A stretch of DNA of 64,000 bases, taken from positions 1-64,000 of the forward strand of contig NZ_SSXX01000002.1 of NCBI RefSeq assembly GCF_009469615.1, given 5' to 3'. Source of the stretch: Dechloromonas sp. H13. Its GTDB lineage: Bacteria > Pseudomonadota > Gammaproteobacteria > Burkholderiales > Rhodocyclaceae. The position numbers and the translations under genes were made by a program. Shown here one piece after another: positions 16,229 to 25,397 of the stretch (position 1 is the first letter of the stretch; the number at the start of each line of letters is the position of its first letter). The notes under the pieces are model-generated. The model was not told the origin of the DNA. It saw only the letters and a program-made list of their open reading frames with translations, and ran no database searches.

Positions 16229-18589
16229 GCTGGCGCCGGCATCGGGCGGCGGGCCGGCGGCAGGAATGACTTGCACCGGCAAGGCGTCGCCGATGTTGAG
16301 CCGGATGTCGCGCTGTGGGAAGGGAATGTCGATGCCGGCCGTGCGCAGCCGTTTCTCGATAGCGAAGCGCAGGTCGCTGTCGATCCGCCGCCCCGGCACG
16401 CTGGCGTTGAGTTCGACCCAGAACACCAGCGCCATGACCAGGGCGTTGTCGCCGAAATCCTCGAAGAAGACGGCGGGCGGCGGGTCCTTCAGCACCTGGC
16501 CGTGGTCCTCGGCGCAACCGGCGATGATGTCGGCGGCCTCGTGCACCGGCGAGCCGTAGGCGATGCCGATGCGGATTTCGCGGCGAATCTGCGAATTGGA
16601 ATAGGTCCAGTTGACCACCTGGTTTTCCAGGAAGATGGAATTGGGCACCAGCGCCTCGACGCCGTCGAAGCTGCGCACTGTCGAGGCGCGCAGGTCGACG
16701 GCGGTGACGTGGCCGGTTGTGCCGCCGATGGCAACGATGTCGCCGACGCGGATCTTGCGCTCGAAGAGGATGATGATGCCGCTGATGACGTTCTTGATGA
16801 TGGTCTGGGTGCCGAAGCCGATGCCGATGGCCAGTGCGCCGCCCATGAAGGCGAAGGCGGTCAGCGGAATGCGCGCCAGGTTGAGGATGAAGACGAGCAG
16901 CACGAGGCCCAGCGAAATCATCACCCAGCGGCGGATGACGCTGGCCAGCTGCTGGTTGACACCGAAACGGTCGACCATGATGCGCTGCAGGCGGCGCGCC
17001 ACGCGCGAGAACAGCCAGTAGCCGAGGAGGAAGAGCAGCAGCGAGCCGATGCTCTTGCCGATGGTGACGCCGTAGGTCACGGTGACCGTCTTGCCGTCAA
17101 CGACGGTCGAGTCCTCGACGGCGAACATCTCGAAGTCCCAGACATGCTTCAGCTTCTGCAGGAGTTCCAGCGTGCCGACCTTCCAGTAGCTGCTGGCGGC
17201 TTCGCCGGCAATGCCGAAGTCGCCGGAAAGCCAGCGGTCGAGCTGGCGGTCGAAGCGCTCGGCGGCGAGGATCAGCCGCTCGTAGGCCGCCAGGCGCTGG
17301 CGCAGCACCTCGAGGAGGGCGGCTTCGTGGGCAGCCGCCGCGGCGTCGAGGGCGGCGCCGTCGACGCGCAGTTCCTGGTCGCGCACGGCGACCCGGGCGC
17401 CGGCGGCGAGTTCCTCGAACAGCGGCTTGCGGGTGCGCATTTCTTCCCTGATTTTGCTGAGGGTCGCCACGACCTTCTGGCGGACGCCGGCATCGCTGGT
17501 CGATAGCCCGGAGAAACGCTGCTTCCAGGCCTCGCTGACTGCCTGGCCGAGGTTCTGCATCCAGTTCAGCGTCATCAGCACGACGCGGTCCGTTTCCAGC
17601 GTTTCATCGAGCAGCTTGAGGCGCCGGATGTCGGCGAGCGACGGTTCGCCGGATGCCGTCTCCTTCGTCAGGCGCTCGCGATCGGCGGCGTGCCGCGTAT
17701 TATCGGCCAGCCGGCGGTCGGTTTCCGCCGCCAGCTTGTTGAGGGTGTCGCGCAGGCGGGCCTGCTGCTGCTCGGCCTCGTCCTTCGTCAGCCGTTGCTG
17801 CGGCAGGACGCGGCTGATCAGGTCCTGCAGTTCGCCGGCCGCGGCCTGCAGGAGCTTGCGTTCGGCCTGGATGCGCTCCTCGCCGGCCAGCATGTTGGCC
17901 AGTTCGGCATCGGTGAGCTGGCGGCGCAGGGTGGCCAGCTCGACCGCCTGCCGCTCCTTCTCGGCGTCGGCGTCGTTGCGCGCGCGGGCCACGCGGTCCT
18001 CGGCGAGGCGTACCGCTTCCTGGGCGCGCCGCTGCATTTCGAGCTGTGTGCGCTTCTGGGCCTCCAGGGCACGCTCGCCGGAGGCGAGGGTCTGCAGGCG
18101 CTCGCGGTCGGCATCGTATTCCTGGCGCAAGGCATCGACACGCAGGGCGGAGTAGGGGGGCGGACCGGCGAATTCGGCGTACAGGGCCTGTCGCCTGGCT
18201 TGGTCGGTACGGCCGTCGCGAAATGCATCGAGTTCGTCGAAAAGCTTGAGGCGTTCGCCGTAGGAGACGACGAGGCGTTCGAGCAGGCGCTGGCGCTCGC
18301 TGGTCAGCGCGCCGCCCGCGCCGACCGGCCCGCTCGCTTCCAGCAGGCGGCGCGCATCGGCAAGCTGCTTCTCTACCCGGCCACGCGGGTCGACGGGTTC
18401 CGCTGCCCCGGCCTCGGCAGCCGGTGCAGTTGCCGGCGGCTTGGCCGGTTTGAAGGGGAGCTGTGCCAGCGCGTGCCCGGCGAACAGCAGTAGCGCCACC
18501 GCCGGAATCAGGCGGGTCGCGCCGCGCCGCAACGCGGTCAGAACCCCGCTTATCCCGGCAGGTGCCTGACGCCGCGGGCCGCCGGTCAC
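16217..18589 (-). CDS. Large mechanosensitive channel, MscS superfamily (MscK/KefA-like)
   Basis: 790 aa, beginning with GTG; a signal peptide ends near FAGHALA. Residues about 50-400 form a long periplasmic coiled-coil region rich in Arg, Glu and Gln. Membrane segments begin near 470, and the MscS pore and beta domain follow (GFGTQTIIKNVISGIIILFE, then KIRVGDIVAIGGTTGHV and RSFDGVEALVPNS). This architecture matches the KefA/MscK and YbiO-type channels that release solutes on hypo-osmotic shock. The start lies 4 bp after the outer membrane factor stop, so it appears to be the last gene of the RND efflux operon. Confidence 0.87.
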   Translation of the reverse strand: MTGGPRRQAPAGISGVLTALRRGATRLIPAVALLLFAGHALAQLPFKPAKPPATAPAAEAGAAEPVDPRGRVEKQLADARRLLEASGPVGAGGALTSERQRLLERLVVSYGERLKLFDELDAFRDGRTDQARRQALYAEFAGPPPYSALRVDALRQEYDADRERLQTLASGERALEAQKRTQLEMQRRAQEAVRLAEDRVARARNDADAEKERQAVELATLRRQLTDAELANMLAGEERIQAERKLLQAAAGELQDLISRVLPQQRLTKDEAEQQQARLRDTLNKLAAETDRRLADNTRHAADRERLTKETASGEPSLADIRRLKLLDETLETDRVVLMTLNWMQNLGQAVSEAWKQRFSGLSTSDAGVRQKVVATLSKIREEMRTRKPLFEELAAGARVAVRDQELRVDGAALDAAAAAHEAALLEVLRQRLAAYERLILAAERFDRQLDRWLSGDFGIAGEAASSYWKVGTLELLQKLKHVWDFEMFAVEDSTVVDGKTVTVTYGVTIGKSIGSLLLFLLGYWLFSRVARRLQRIMVDRFGVNQQLASVIRRWVMISLGLVLLVFILNLARIPLTAFAFMGGALAIGIGFGTQTIIKNVISGIIILFERKIRVGDIVAIGGTTGHVTAVDLRASTVRSFDGVEALVPNSIFLENQVVNWTYSNSQIRREIRIGIAYGSPVHEAADIIAGCAEDHGQVLKDPPPAVFFEDFGDNALVMALVFWVELNASVPGRRIDSDLRFAIEKRLRTAGIDIPFPQRDIRLNIGDALPVQVIPAAGPPPDAGASLPG

Positions 18590-18593
18590 GGCA

Positions 18594-20012
18594 TCAGCGT
18601 CCGCCGGGCGCGGCAGCCGTCTTCTCCGCCGCGACGTCCCAGCCGCCGCCCATCGCCTTGTACAGGTTGATCATTGCCTGGAACTGGACCTGCTGGGTCT
18701 GGGTGTATTGCAGTTGGGCGTTGAACAGGCTGCGTTCGGCATCCAGCACCTCGATGAAGCTGGTGTAGCCGTTCTCGTAGCGCAGGCGCGCCGTATCGGC
18801 ATACTCCTGTAGGGCGGCGACCTGACGATTCTGCGCCTGCAGCTGTTCGCGCGTCCGGTCCTGGTCGATCAACGCATCGTTGACTTCGCGGAAGCCCTGC
18901 TGGATCGCCTTCTGGTAGGCGAACAGCGCCTGTTGCTGGCTGGCTTCGGCGGCCTGGACCTGGCCGGCGATGGCGCCGGCGGTAAAGATCGGCATGGCGA
19001 TCCCGCCGCCGTACTGCCAGGCCTTGGACTGGCTGTCGAAGAGGTTGCCGAGGCTGGTGCTGCTGTAACCGAACAGGCCGGTCAGCGAGATGGTCGGGAA
19101 GTATTGCGCCTTGGCGGCGCCGATCAGCGCATTGGCGGCAATCAGCTTCTGCTCGGCTTCGAGGATGTCCGGACGGCGCGCCAGGAGCTCCGACGGCAGG
19201 CCGGCCGGGATGCCGGGCAGCAGCAGTTCGTCGATCGTCTTGCCGCGCGCGATCGGGCCGGGGTTCTTGCCGAGCAATACGCTCAGGCCGTTTTCCTGCT
19301 GCGCGATGGCCTTCTCGAAGACCGGGATGGTCGCCAGCGCCTCTTCGTATTGCGAGCGGTTCTGGCTGAGTTCGAGCAGCGAAATGATACCGCCCTCGTA
19401 GCGCAGCTTGAAAATTTCGTACGATTCGCCACGTGCCTTGGCAGTCGCCTGGGCGATCTCCAGTTGGCGATCGAGGTCGCGCAGGTTGATGTAGCCACCG
19501 GCGGCGCTGCCGACCAGCGTCATGACGACCGCACGCCGTGCCTCCTCACTGGCCAGCAACTGGGCGCGGGCGGCTTCCGTCTGGCGGCGGATGCGGCCCC
19601 AGAGGTCGATTTCCCAGCCGGCGTTGAGCGCCGCCGAGTAGGAGTTGAACGTGGACTCGCCGCCGCTGCCGGAAATGACCGACGAATTGACCCGTTGCCG
19701 GCTGGCATCGTAGCCGGCACCGACCTGCGGGAAGAGTTCGGCGCGGACGAAGCCGTAGCGCCCGGCGAATTCGTCGACCCGCGCGCTGGCGATCATCAGG
19801 TCCTTGTTTTCACGCAGGGCCGTGGCGACCAGGTCGTTGAGTACCGGATCGCCGAACTGTTCCCACCACGCCGTATTGGCCAGGTCGCGGACGTCCTTCT
19901 CGTCGAGGCGCCAGGCCGCCGGCGCGTCGACCGGCGGGCGAACGTAGTCGGGGCCGACCATGCAGCCGCCGGCGAGCAGGGCGATCAGTGCTGCGACAAC
20001 GGGCTTACGCAT
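18594..20012 (-). CDS. RND efflux outer membrane lipoprotein, NodT/OprM family
   Basis: 472 aa. A lipoprotein signal with lipobox LAGGC places the acylated Cys at residue 17. The rest is the TolC-like outer membrane factor fold with two OEP repeats (AAWWEQFGDPVLNDLVATAL near the start; the second repeat after about 270). It forms the outer membrane channel of the tripartite pump encoded by the two preceding genes. Its start overlaps the end of the permease gene by 8 bp, indicating translational coupling. The substrate cannot be deduced. Confidence 0.92.
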   Translation of the reverse strand: MRKPVVAALIALLAGGCMVGPDYVRPPVDAPAAWRLDEKDVRDLANTAWWEQFGDPVLNDLVATALRENKDLMIASARVDEFAGRYGFVRAELFPQVGAGYDASRQRVNSSVISGSGGESTFNSYSAALNAGWEIDLWGRIRRQTEAARAQLLASEEARRAVVMTLVGSAAGGYINLRDLDRQLEIAQATAKARGESYEIFKLRYEGGIISLLELSQNRSQYEEALATIPVFEKAIAQQENGLSVLLGKNPGPIARGKTIDELLLPGIPAGLPSELLARRPDILEAEQKLIAANALIGAAKAQYFPTISLTGLFGYSSTSLGNLFDSQSKAWQYGGGIAMPIFTAGAIAGQVQAAEASQQQALFAYQKAIQQGFREVNDALIDQDRTREQLQAQNRQVAALQEYADTARLRYENGYTSFIEVLDAERSLFNAQLQYTQTQQVQFQAMINLYKAMGGGWDVAAEKTAAAPGGR

Positions 20013-23000
20013 GGCCGTCTCCTTCCTTGCCGGCAGCCGGCTTGTCGTCCGTGCCGGCCGTGGCTTCGCCGGCCGGGCCGGTCTGGCCGCGGCGGTTGAG
20101 CTTCTCGACGACGTAGAAGGTGACCGGGATCATGAATATCGCGATGCCGGTTGCCGCCAGCATGCCGCCGATGACGGCGCCGCCCATCACCTGACGGGAA
20201 ATGGCGCCGGAACCGCTGGCCAGCGCCAGGGGCACGCAGCCGAGGATGAAGGCGAAGGAGGTCATCAGGATCGGCCGCAGGCGCAATTGCGCGCCCTTCA
20301 GGGTCGCGTCCGCCAGGGACAGTTCGCCCTTTTCGTATTCCATCTTGGCGAATTCGACGATCAGGATCGCGTTCTTGGCCGCGAGGCCGATCAGCATGAC
20401 GAGGCCGATCTGCGCGTAGACATTGAGTTCCTGCCCGCGGAACAGCAGCGCCGCGAAAGCGCCGGCGACGGCGATCGGCGTCCCGAGCAGCACCGAGAAC
20501 GGCAACGACCAGCTCTCGTACTGGGCGGCCAGGATCAGGAAGACGCAGAGCAGCGAGAAGGCGAAGATGGCGATCGGCGAGACGCCCTTGGCGGCTTTCT
20601 GTTCCTGGAAGGACATGCCCGAGTAGTCGAAGCCCATTTCGCTGGGCATGGTTTCGTGGAAGACCTCCTCCAGCGCGCGCATGACCTGCGCCGAGCTGTA
20701 GCCGGGCGCTGCCGAGGCGTTGATCTGTGCGCTGCGATACAGGTTGAAGCGCATCGTGAACTCGGGGCCGGCGATGCTGCGCACCGACGTCAGCGCCGAC
20801 AGCGGAACCGCCTGGCCGTCCTTGTTGCGCACGAAGAACTGGCCGACATTTTCGATGTCGCTGCGGAACTCGCCCTCGGCCTGGATATAGACCTGCCACT
20901 GGCGGCCGAAACGATTGAAATAGTTGATGAAGCCGCTACCGAGGAAGGACTGCAGCGTCTGGTAGACCTCCTTGATGTTGACTCCCTGCTTGAGCACCTT
21001 GTCGCGGTCGACGTCGATGAACAGTTGCGGCACGACCGGGCGGAATGTCGATGTCACGCTGGCCAGTTCGGGACGTTTGCGCGCCGCTTCGAGGAACCGG
21101 TTTGTCTGCTCGGAGAGGAAATCGATGTCCTTGCCCGCGCGGTCCTGCAGGATGAAGGTGGCACCGCCCGAGACACCGACCCCCTGGATGGCCGGCGGCG
21201 GGAAGGCGAAGCCGATGGCCCCGCTGATCCCGGCCAGCCGCTTCGAGAGTTCAGCCTTGATTGCGCCGTACTGTTCCTCCGGCTTCGTGCGCTTCGACCA
21301 GTCTTCGAAGGTGATGAAGAAGAAGGCGCTGTACGTGTTCTGCACCTGGCTCAGCATGCTGTAGCCGACGACGGTGGTGACGTACTTGACGCCGGGAACA
21401 TCCTTGATCAGATCTTCGGCCTGGCGGGCGATCTCCGAGGTGCGCTGCAGCGACCCGGCATCCGGAAGCTGGACGCCGGCGAAGACGTAGCCCTGGTCCT
21501 CGTCGGGCAGGAAGCCGGCCGGCAGCGTCTTGCCGAACAGCCCGGCAAGGGCGGCGATGCCGACGATGAAGATGAGGCTGATCAGGCTCTTGCGGATCGC
21601 CAGGCGGCAGACGCCGACATAGCCGCCGGTGAGGCGACCGAAAAGCTCGTTGAAGCGATCGTAGAACTTCTGCAGGAGTCCGGTTCCCTTGACCTTGGGG
21701 CGGAGCAGGAGGGCGCACAGCGCCGGGCTCAGGGTCAGCGCGTTGAAGGCCGAGATGATGACGGAAATCGCGATGGTCACGGCGAACTGCTGGTAGAGCT
21801 GGCCGGTGATGCCGGGGATGAAGGCGGTCGGCACGAAGACCGCGGCGAGGATGACGGCGATGGCGATGACCGGGCCGGTCACCTCGCTCATCGCCTTGAG
21901 GGTCGCCTCCTTCGGCGACAGGCCATGCTCGATGTGGTGCTCGACCGCCTCGACGACGACGATGGCGTCGTCGACCACGAGGCCGATCGCCAGCACCAGG
22001 CCGAACAGCGACAGCGTGTTGATCGAGAAGCCGAACAGCGGAAACAGCATGAAGGTGCCGACCAGCGAGACCGGCACCGCCAGCAGGGGGATCAGCGTCG
22101 CGCGCCAGCCCTGCAGGAAGACGAAGACGACGATGATGACCAGCACCAGTGCCTCGAACAGCGTGTGCTGGATTTCCTTGATGCCCTCGGTGACCGAGAG
22201 GGTCGTGTCGAGGGCGATGACATAGTCGAGATCGGGCGGGAAACCCTGCTTGATCTTCTCCATCAGCGCCTTGGCGCCGTTCGCGGCATCGAGGGCGTTG
22301 GCGCCGGGGATCTGGTAGAGGGCGATCAGCGCCGCCGGCTTGCCGTTCAGCCGCCCTTCCATGTTGTAGGTCTGGGCGCCGAGTTCGATCCGGGCGACAT
22401 CGGCAACGCGGACGATCGAGCCGTCCGGGTTGGCGCGCAGGACGACCTTGCCGAAGTCTTCCTCAGTCACCAGCCGGCCCTGGGCGCGGACGGCGTAGGT
22501 GAATTCCTGGCCGGCCGGCACCGGCTCGGCACCGACCTGGCCGGCCGGGTTGACGGTGTTCTGGTTCTGGACTGCGCTGATGATCTCGGGAACGGTGATG
22601 TTCAGCTTGGCGAGGACGTCGGGACGTACCCACAGGCGCATCGCGTACTGGCCGGCGCCGAAGACGGTGACGCTGGCGATCCCCTTGACCCGCGTCATCT
22701 GGTCGTTGATGTTGATGTACGAGTAGTTGGCGAGAAAGATGTTGTCGTAGGTGCCGTTCGGCGAATAGAGCGCGAACATGACCAGCGGCGACGAGGTCGA
22801 TTTCTGGACCGTCACGCCGTAGTTGCGCACGTCCGAGGGCAGTTGCGACTCGGCCTGCCCCTCGCGCATCTGGGCGAGCAGCTGGTCGGTGTTGGCGTCG
22901 GTGCCCAGCGCGAAGTTCACGTACAACGTCGATTGGCCGTTGTTGGCGTTGATCGAGTACATGTAGTCCATGTTGTCGACGCCGGACATCTGCTGCTCAA

Positions 23001-23193
23001 TCGGGGTGGCCACCGCCTGCTCGACGGTCAGGGCGTCGGCGCCGGTGTAGGTGCTGTTGACCTGGATCTGCGGCGGCACGATGTTCGGGAACTGGGCGAT
23101 CGGCAGTCCCGACATGGCGACCAGGCCGACGATGGTCATCAGGATCGAGATGACCATGGCGACGATCGGCCGGTTGATGAAGAATTTCGACAT
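20005..23193 (-). CDS. RND multidrug efflux permease, HAE1/AcrB family
   Basis: 1062 aa, normal length for AcrB/MexB. It is the proton-driven inner membrane pump. Visible landmarks are MSKFFINRPIVAMVISI at the N-terminus, the paired Asp residues of TM4 in AIGLVVDDAIVVVEA, the proline-rich GFLPDEDQGY at the start of the second half, and the essential Lys of TM10 in AAKNAILIVEFAK. It sits 6 bp after the membrane fusion protein gene and overlaps the outer membrane factor gene. The substrate range is likely hydrophobic or amphiphilic compounds by family, not by direct evidence. Confidence 0.95.
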   Translation of the reverse strand: MSKFFINRPIVAMVISILMTIVGLVAMSGLPIAQFPNIVPPQIQVNSTYTGADALTVEQAVATPIEQQMSGVDNMDYMYSINANNGQSTLYVNFALGTDANTDQLLAQMREGQAESQLPSDVRNYGVTVQKSTSSPLVMFALYSPNGTYDNIFLANYSYININDQMTRVKGIASVTVFGAGQYAMRLWVRPDVLAKLNITVPEIISAVQNQNTVNPAGQVGAEPVPAGQEFTYAVRAQGRLVTEEDFGKVVLRANPDGSIVRVADVARIELGAQTYNMEGRLNGKPAALIALYQIPGANALDAANGAKALMEKIKQGFPPDLDYVIALDTTLSVTEGIKEIQHTLFEALVLVIIVVFVFLQGWRATLIPLLAVPVSLVGTFMLFPLFGFSINTLSLFGLVLAIGLVVDDAIVVVEAVEHHIEHGLSPKEATLKAMSEVTGPVIAIAVILAAVFVPTAFIPGITGQLYQQFAVTIAISVIISAFNALTLSPALCALLLRPKVKGTGLLQKFYDRFNELFGRLTGGYVGVCRLAIRKSLISLIFIVGIAALAGLFGKTLPAGFLPDEDQGYVFAGVQLPDAGSLQRTSEIARQAEDLIKDVPGVKYVTTVVGYSMLSQVQNTYSAFFFITFEDWSKRTKPEEQYGAIKAELSKRLAGISGAIGFAFPPPAIQGVGVSGGATFILQDRAGKDIDFLSEQTNRFLEAARKRPELASVTSTFRPVVPQLFIDVDRDKVLKQGVNIKEVYQTLQSFLGSGFINYFNRFGRQWQVYIQAEGEFRSDIENVGQFFVRNKDGQAVPLSALTSVRSIAGPEFTMRFNLYRSAQINASAAPGYSSAQVMRALEEVFHETMPSEMGFDYSGMSFQEQKAAKGVSPIAIFAFSLLCVFLILAAQYESWSLPFSVLLGTPIAVAGAFAALLFRGQELNVYAQIGLVMLIGLAAKNAILIVEFAKMEYEKGELSLADATLKGAQLRLRPILMTSFAFILGCVPLALASGSGAISRQVMGGAVIGGMLAATGIAIFMIPVTFYVVEKLNRRGQTGPAGEATAGTDDKPAAGKEGDGHA

Positions 23194-23199
23194 GGCGGC

Positions 23200-24393
23200 T
23201 TACCCCTTGGCTGCCGGCTTGGCCTCGCCGCCAGCGGCAGGGGCTGCGGGCGTGACGAAGGGCTTGGTTTCCACCGTCATGCCCGGCCGCACCTTCTGCG
23301 TGCCTTCGGCGATCACCTTCTCTTCCGGCTTGAGCCCCTCGGCGACCAGCCATTCGGTGCCGACGCGTTCGCCGACGCGCACCGGCCGGATGTCAACCTT
23401 GTTGTCGGCGCCGACGACGGCGACCAGGTACTTGCCCTGCATTTCGGTGACCGCCCGTTGCGGCACGAGCAGCCCGCCCTTGATCGTGGACATGGTCGCC
23501 CGCACCTTGCCGTACTGGCCTGGGCGCAGCAGGTTGTTCGGGTTGGGGAAGAGGGCGGCGACCTTGAAGGTGCCGGTCGTCACGTCGACCTGGCGGTTGA
23601 GTACGGCGACCTTGCCTTCATGTGGGTAGGTCGAACCATCGACCAGGATCAGTTCGAGCGGGACGTTCTCCGTCTTTCTGCCGGAAGCCTGCGCGGCGTT
23701 GGCGACCTTCAGGTATTCGCGTTCGCTGATGTTGAAATAGACCTTGATCGGATCGACGGTCGATACCGTGGTCAGCTCGGTTGGCATGCTCGGGCTGAGC
23801 AGGTCGCCGATCTGCGCCTTGGCGATGCCGGCGATGCCGGTGACCGGTGAGGTGATCTTGGTGAAGCCGAGGTTGAGCTTCGCCGTCTTGAGGTTGGCGT
23901 CGGCGGCTTCGAGTTCGGCCTTGGCCGACTGGTTGGCGCCGGTGGCATCGTCGAGGTCCTTCTGGCTGACGGCGTTCTTCGCCGCCAGCGGCTTGATGCG
24001 GGCCAGGTTGGCGGCAGTGGTTTCGTAGCGCGCCAGCTTCTGGGCGCGCACACCCTTGGCCTCGTCGAGCGCTGCCTCGAAAGTGCGCGGGTCGATCTCG
24101 AACAGCAGTTGCCCCTTCTTGACCAGGTCGCCTTCGCGGTAGTTCTGCTTGATCAGGTAGCCGGTCACCTGCGGGCGAATGACGGCATTGACGTTGCCGT
24201 CCATTGCGCCGACCCATTCCATGTAGATCGGCACGTCGCGTTGCGCTACGTCGATGACCTGAACGACGGGGGGCGCGGGCGGCGGCGCCTGGTGTTTTTC
24301 GCAGGCGGTGAGCAACAGGGCGAGGCTGGCGAGTCCGAGGGCGGTGCGCCGACCGCGCTTGCCGACAGTGATGTTTTTGAGCATGGGGGTCAT
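23200..24393 (-). CDS. RND efflux membrane fusion lipoprotein, AcrA/MexA family
   Basis: 397 aa from the ATG at 24393, which has AGGA 8 bases upstream; the longer frame to 24474 adds an unlikely leader. A lipobox LLTAC sets the lipidated Cys at residue 31. Order of domains: lipoyl/barrel-sandwich half (AVIRPQVTGYL), alpha-hairpin (about 120-190), second lipoyl half (ITSPVTGIAGIAKAQIGDLLSP) and beta-barrel/membrane-proximal domain with the EKVIAEGTQKVRPGMTV end. It is the first gene of the efflux operon. No TetR- or MarR-type regulator gene is adjacent. Confidence 0.93.
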   Translation of the reverse strand: MTPMLKNITVGKRGRRTALGLASLALLLTACEKHQAPPPAPPVVQVIDVAQRDVPIYMEWVGAMDGNVNAVIRPQVTGYLIKQNYREGDLVKKGQLLFEIDPRTFEAALDEAKGVRAQKLARYETTAANLARIKPLAAKNAVSQKDLDDATGANQSAKAELEAADANLKTAKLNLGFTKITSPVTGIAGIAKAQIGDLLSPSMPTELTTVSTVDPIKVYFNISEREYLKVANAAQASGRKTENVPLELILVDGSTYPHEGKVAVLNRQVDVTTGTFKVAALFPNPNNLLRPGQYGKVRATMSTIKGGLLVPQRAVTEMQGKYLVAVVGADNKVDIRPVRVGERVGTEWLVAEGLKPEEKVIAEGTQKVRPGMTVETKPFVTPAAPAAGGEAKPAAKG

Positions 24394-24451
24394 GAGGGAT
24401 CCTGCCGGTCTGAATGGATGTCTGGCAGTGGAACTGCCGGAGTTTGTAACG

Positions 24452-24468
24452 GATAGTGACAGATTATC
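24452..24468. promoter_or_regulatory. Dyad upstream of the RND operon, possible repressor operator
   Basis: GATAGTGACAGATTATC forms an imperfect palindrome (GATA-N9-TATC) 59 bp upstream of the membrane fusion protein start. Its place fits an operator for a TetR-like repressor, the usual control of such pumps, but the cognate regulator is not in this window. Confidence 0.3.
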
Positions 24469-24588
24469 GTTCAAGTATGACGACTAATCCAGTATCGGGG
24501 CCGCCGTTTGCGGCGCAGCGCGCGTCGCGCCGGGGCCGAGCCTTGCCTGCCGATCAAGCCGCTGCCGTGCGGCATTGATTTATGTCAT

Positions 24589-24617
24589 TTGCACTGCTGC
24601 TGCGGGCGCAATAGAAT
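24589..24617 (+). promoter_or_regulatory. Sigma70-like promoter of the AhpD-like gene
   Basis: TTGCAC (24589-24594) and TAGAAT (24612-24617) are separated by 17 bp, 28 bp before the ATG. Both hexamers match four or more consensus positions. Confidence 0.45.
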
Positions 24618-24645
24618 AAGAGAAATCTTATATAAAGGAACGTTC

Positions 24646-24996
24646 ATGAACAGCAAATCCTTCGTCACCATCACCTCCGACCTCAACAAGGCCATGAGTG
24701 CCATGCGCAAGGAGATTCCCGACACCATGCAGGGCTTCAGCGCCATGCACAAGGGTGCGATGCAGGCAGGCGTCCTCAGCGAGCTGGACAAGGAACTACT
24801 GGCGCTGGCCATCGGCGTCACCCAGCACTGCGACGGCTGCATCGGCTTTCACGTCAAGGCCCTGATCCGCCTCGGCGTTACCCGCGAACAATTGATGGAA
24901 ACCCTGGGCGTCTGCGTCTACATGGGGGGTGGCCCGGCCCTGATGTACGCCGCCGAAGCGGTGCGGGCCTACGACGAATTCACGGCGCCGAAATAA
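24646..24996 (+). CDS. AhpD-like carboxymuconolactone decarboxylase family protein
   Basis: 116 aa. The active-site signature E-x(n)-H-C-x-G-C-x-x-x-H is present as QHCDGCIGFH, the redox Cys pair and proton-relay His seen in AhpD-type peroxidase partners. It is a single CMD domain of usual length. AAAGGA precedes the ATG. It is monocistronic, ending in a bidirectional terminator shared with the glutaredoxin operon. A thiol-dependent peroxidase role is likely, but the reductase partner is unknown. Confidence 0.85.
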   Translation: MNSKSFVTITSDLNKAMSAMRKEIPDTMQGFSAMHKGAMQAGVLSELDKELLALAIGVTQHCDGCIGFHVKALIRLGVTREQLMETLGVCVYMGGGPALMYAAEAVRAYDEFTAPK

Positions 24997-25021
24997 AAGT
25001 TAACCGGGCCGGAAATGAAAA

Positions 25022-25047
25022 ACCCGCCAGACGGCGGGTTTTTTTGT
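25022..25047. terminator. Bidirectional Rho-independent terminator
   Basis: AACCCGCC-AGAC-GGCGGGTT followed by a run of T on the plus strand, with GAAAAA before the stem giving a T-rich tail on the minus strand as well. It separates the convergent AhpD-like and grxD genes. Confidence 0.85.
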
Positions 25048-25061
25048 GGCCGGGGGGGCGC

Positions 25062-25385
25062 TCAGGCCCGGGCGATGTCGCCGAGCAGTTCCTGCAGTTC
25101 GCCGGTCTGGTACATCTCCTTCATGATGTCGCAGCCGCCGATGAATTCGCCCTTGATGTAGAGCTGCGGGATGGTGGGCCAGTTGGCGTATTCCTTGACG
25201 CCGTTGCGGATTTCCTCGTCGGCCAGCACGTTGACCGTGACGAAGTCGTCGACGCCGCAGACCTTGAGAATCTGTACGGCGGTCGCCGAGAAGCCGCACT
25301 GCGGAAAGCGGGCGTCGCCCTTCATATAGAGGACGACCGGGTTGCCGGTCACGGTGGCGTGGATGCGTTGCTGAACGTCGGACAT
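25062..25385 (-). CDS. grxD: Monothiol glutaredoxin, Grx4 family
   Basis: 107 aa, full length. The monothiol active site CGFS is at residues 30-33 in GDARFPQCGFSATA; this class binds a [2Fe-2S] cluster with glutathione and serves iron-sulfur cluster delivery. The conserved TIPQLYIKGEFIGGCDI block follows at about 66-82. It lies 12 bp downstream of prmC on the same strand, a standard betaproteobacterial order hemA-prfA-prmC-grxD. Confidence 0.95.
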   Translation of the reverse strand: MSDVQQRIHATVTGNPVVLYMKGDARFPQCGFSATAVQILKVCGVDDFVTVNVLADEEIRNGVKEYANWPTIPQLYIKGEFIGGCDIMKEMYQTGELQELLGDIARA

Positions 25386-25397
25386 GATTTCTCCAGA

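Noticed and set aside
19960..23850. A 1296-codon open frame on the plus strand opposite the RND genes
   Set aside because: It is antisense to clear AcrB/AcrA/OprM-type genes; its His/Asp/Gly/Arg-rich translation has no domain and reflects high GC at third positions.
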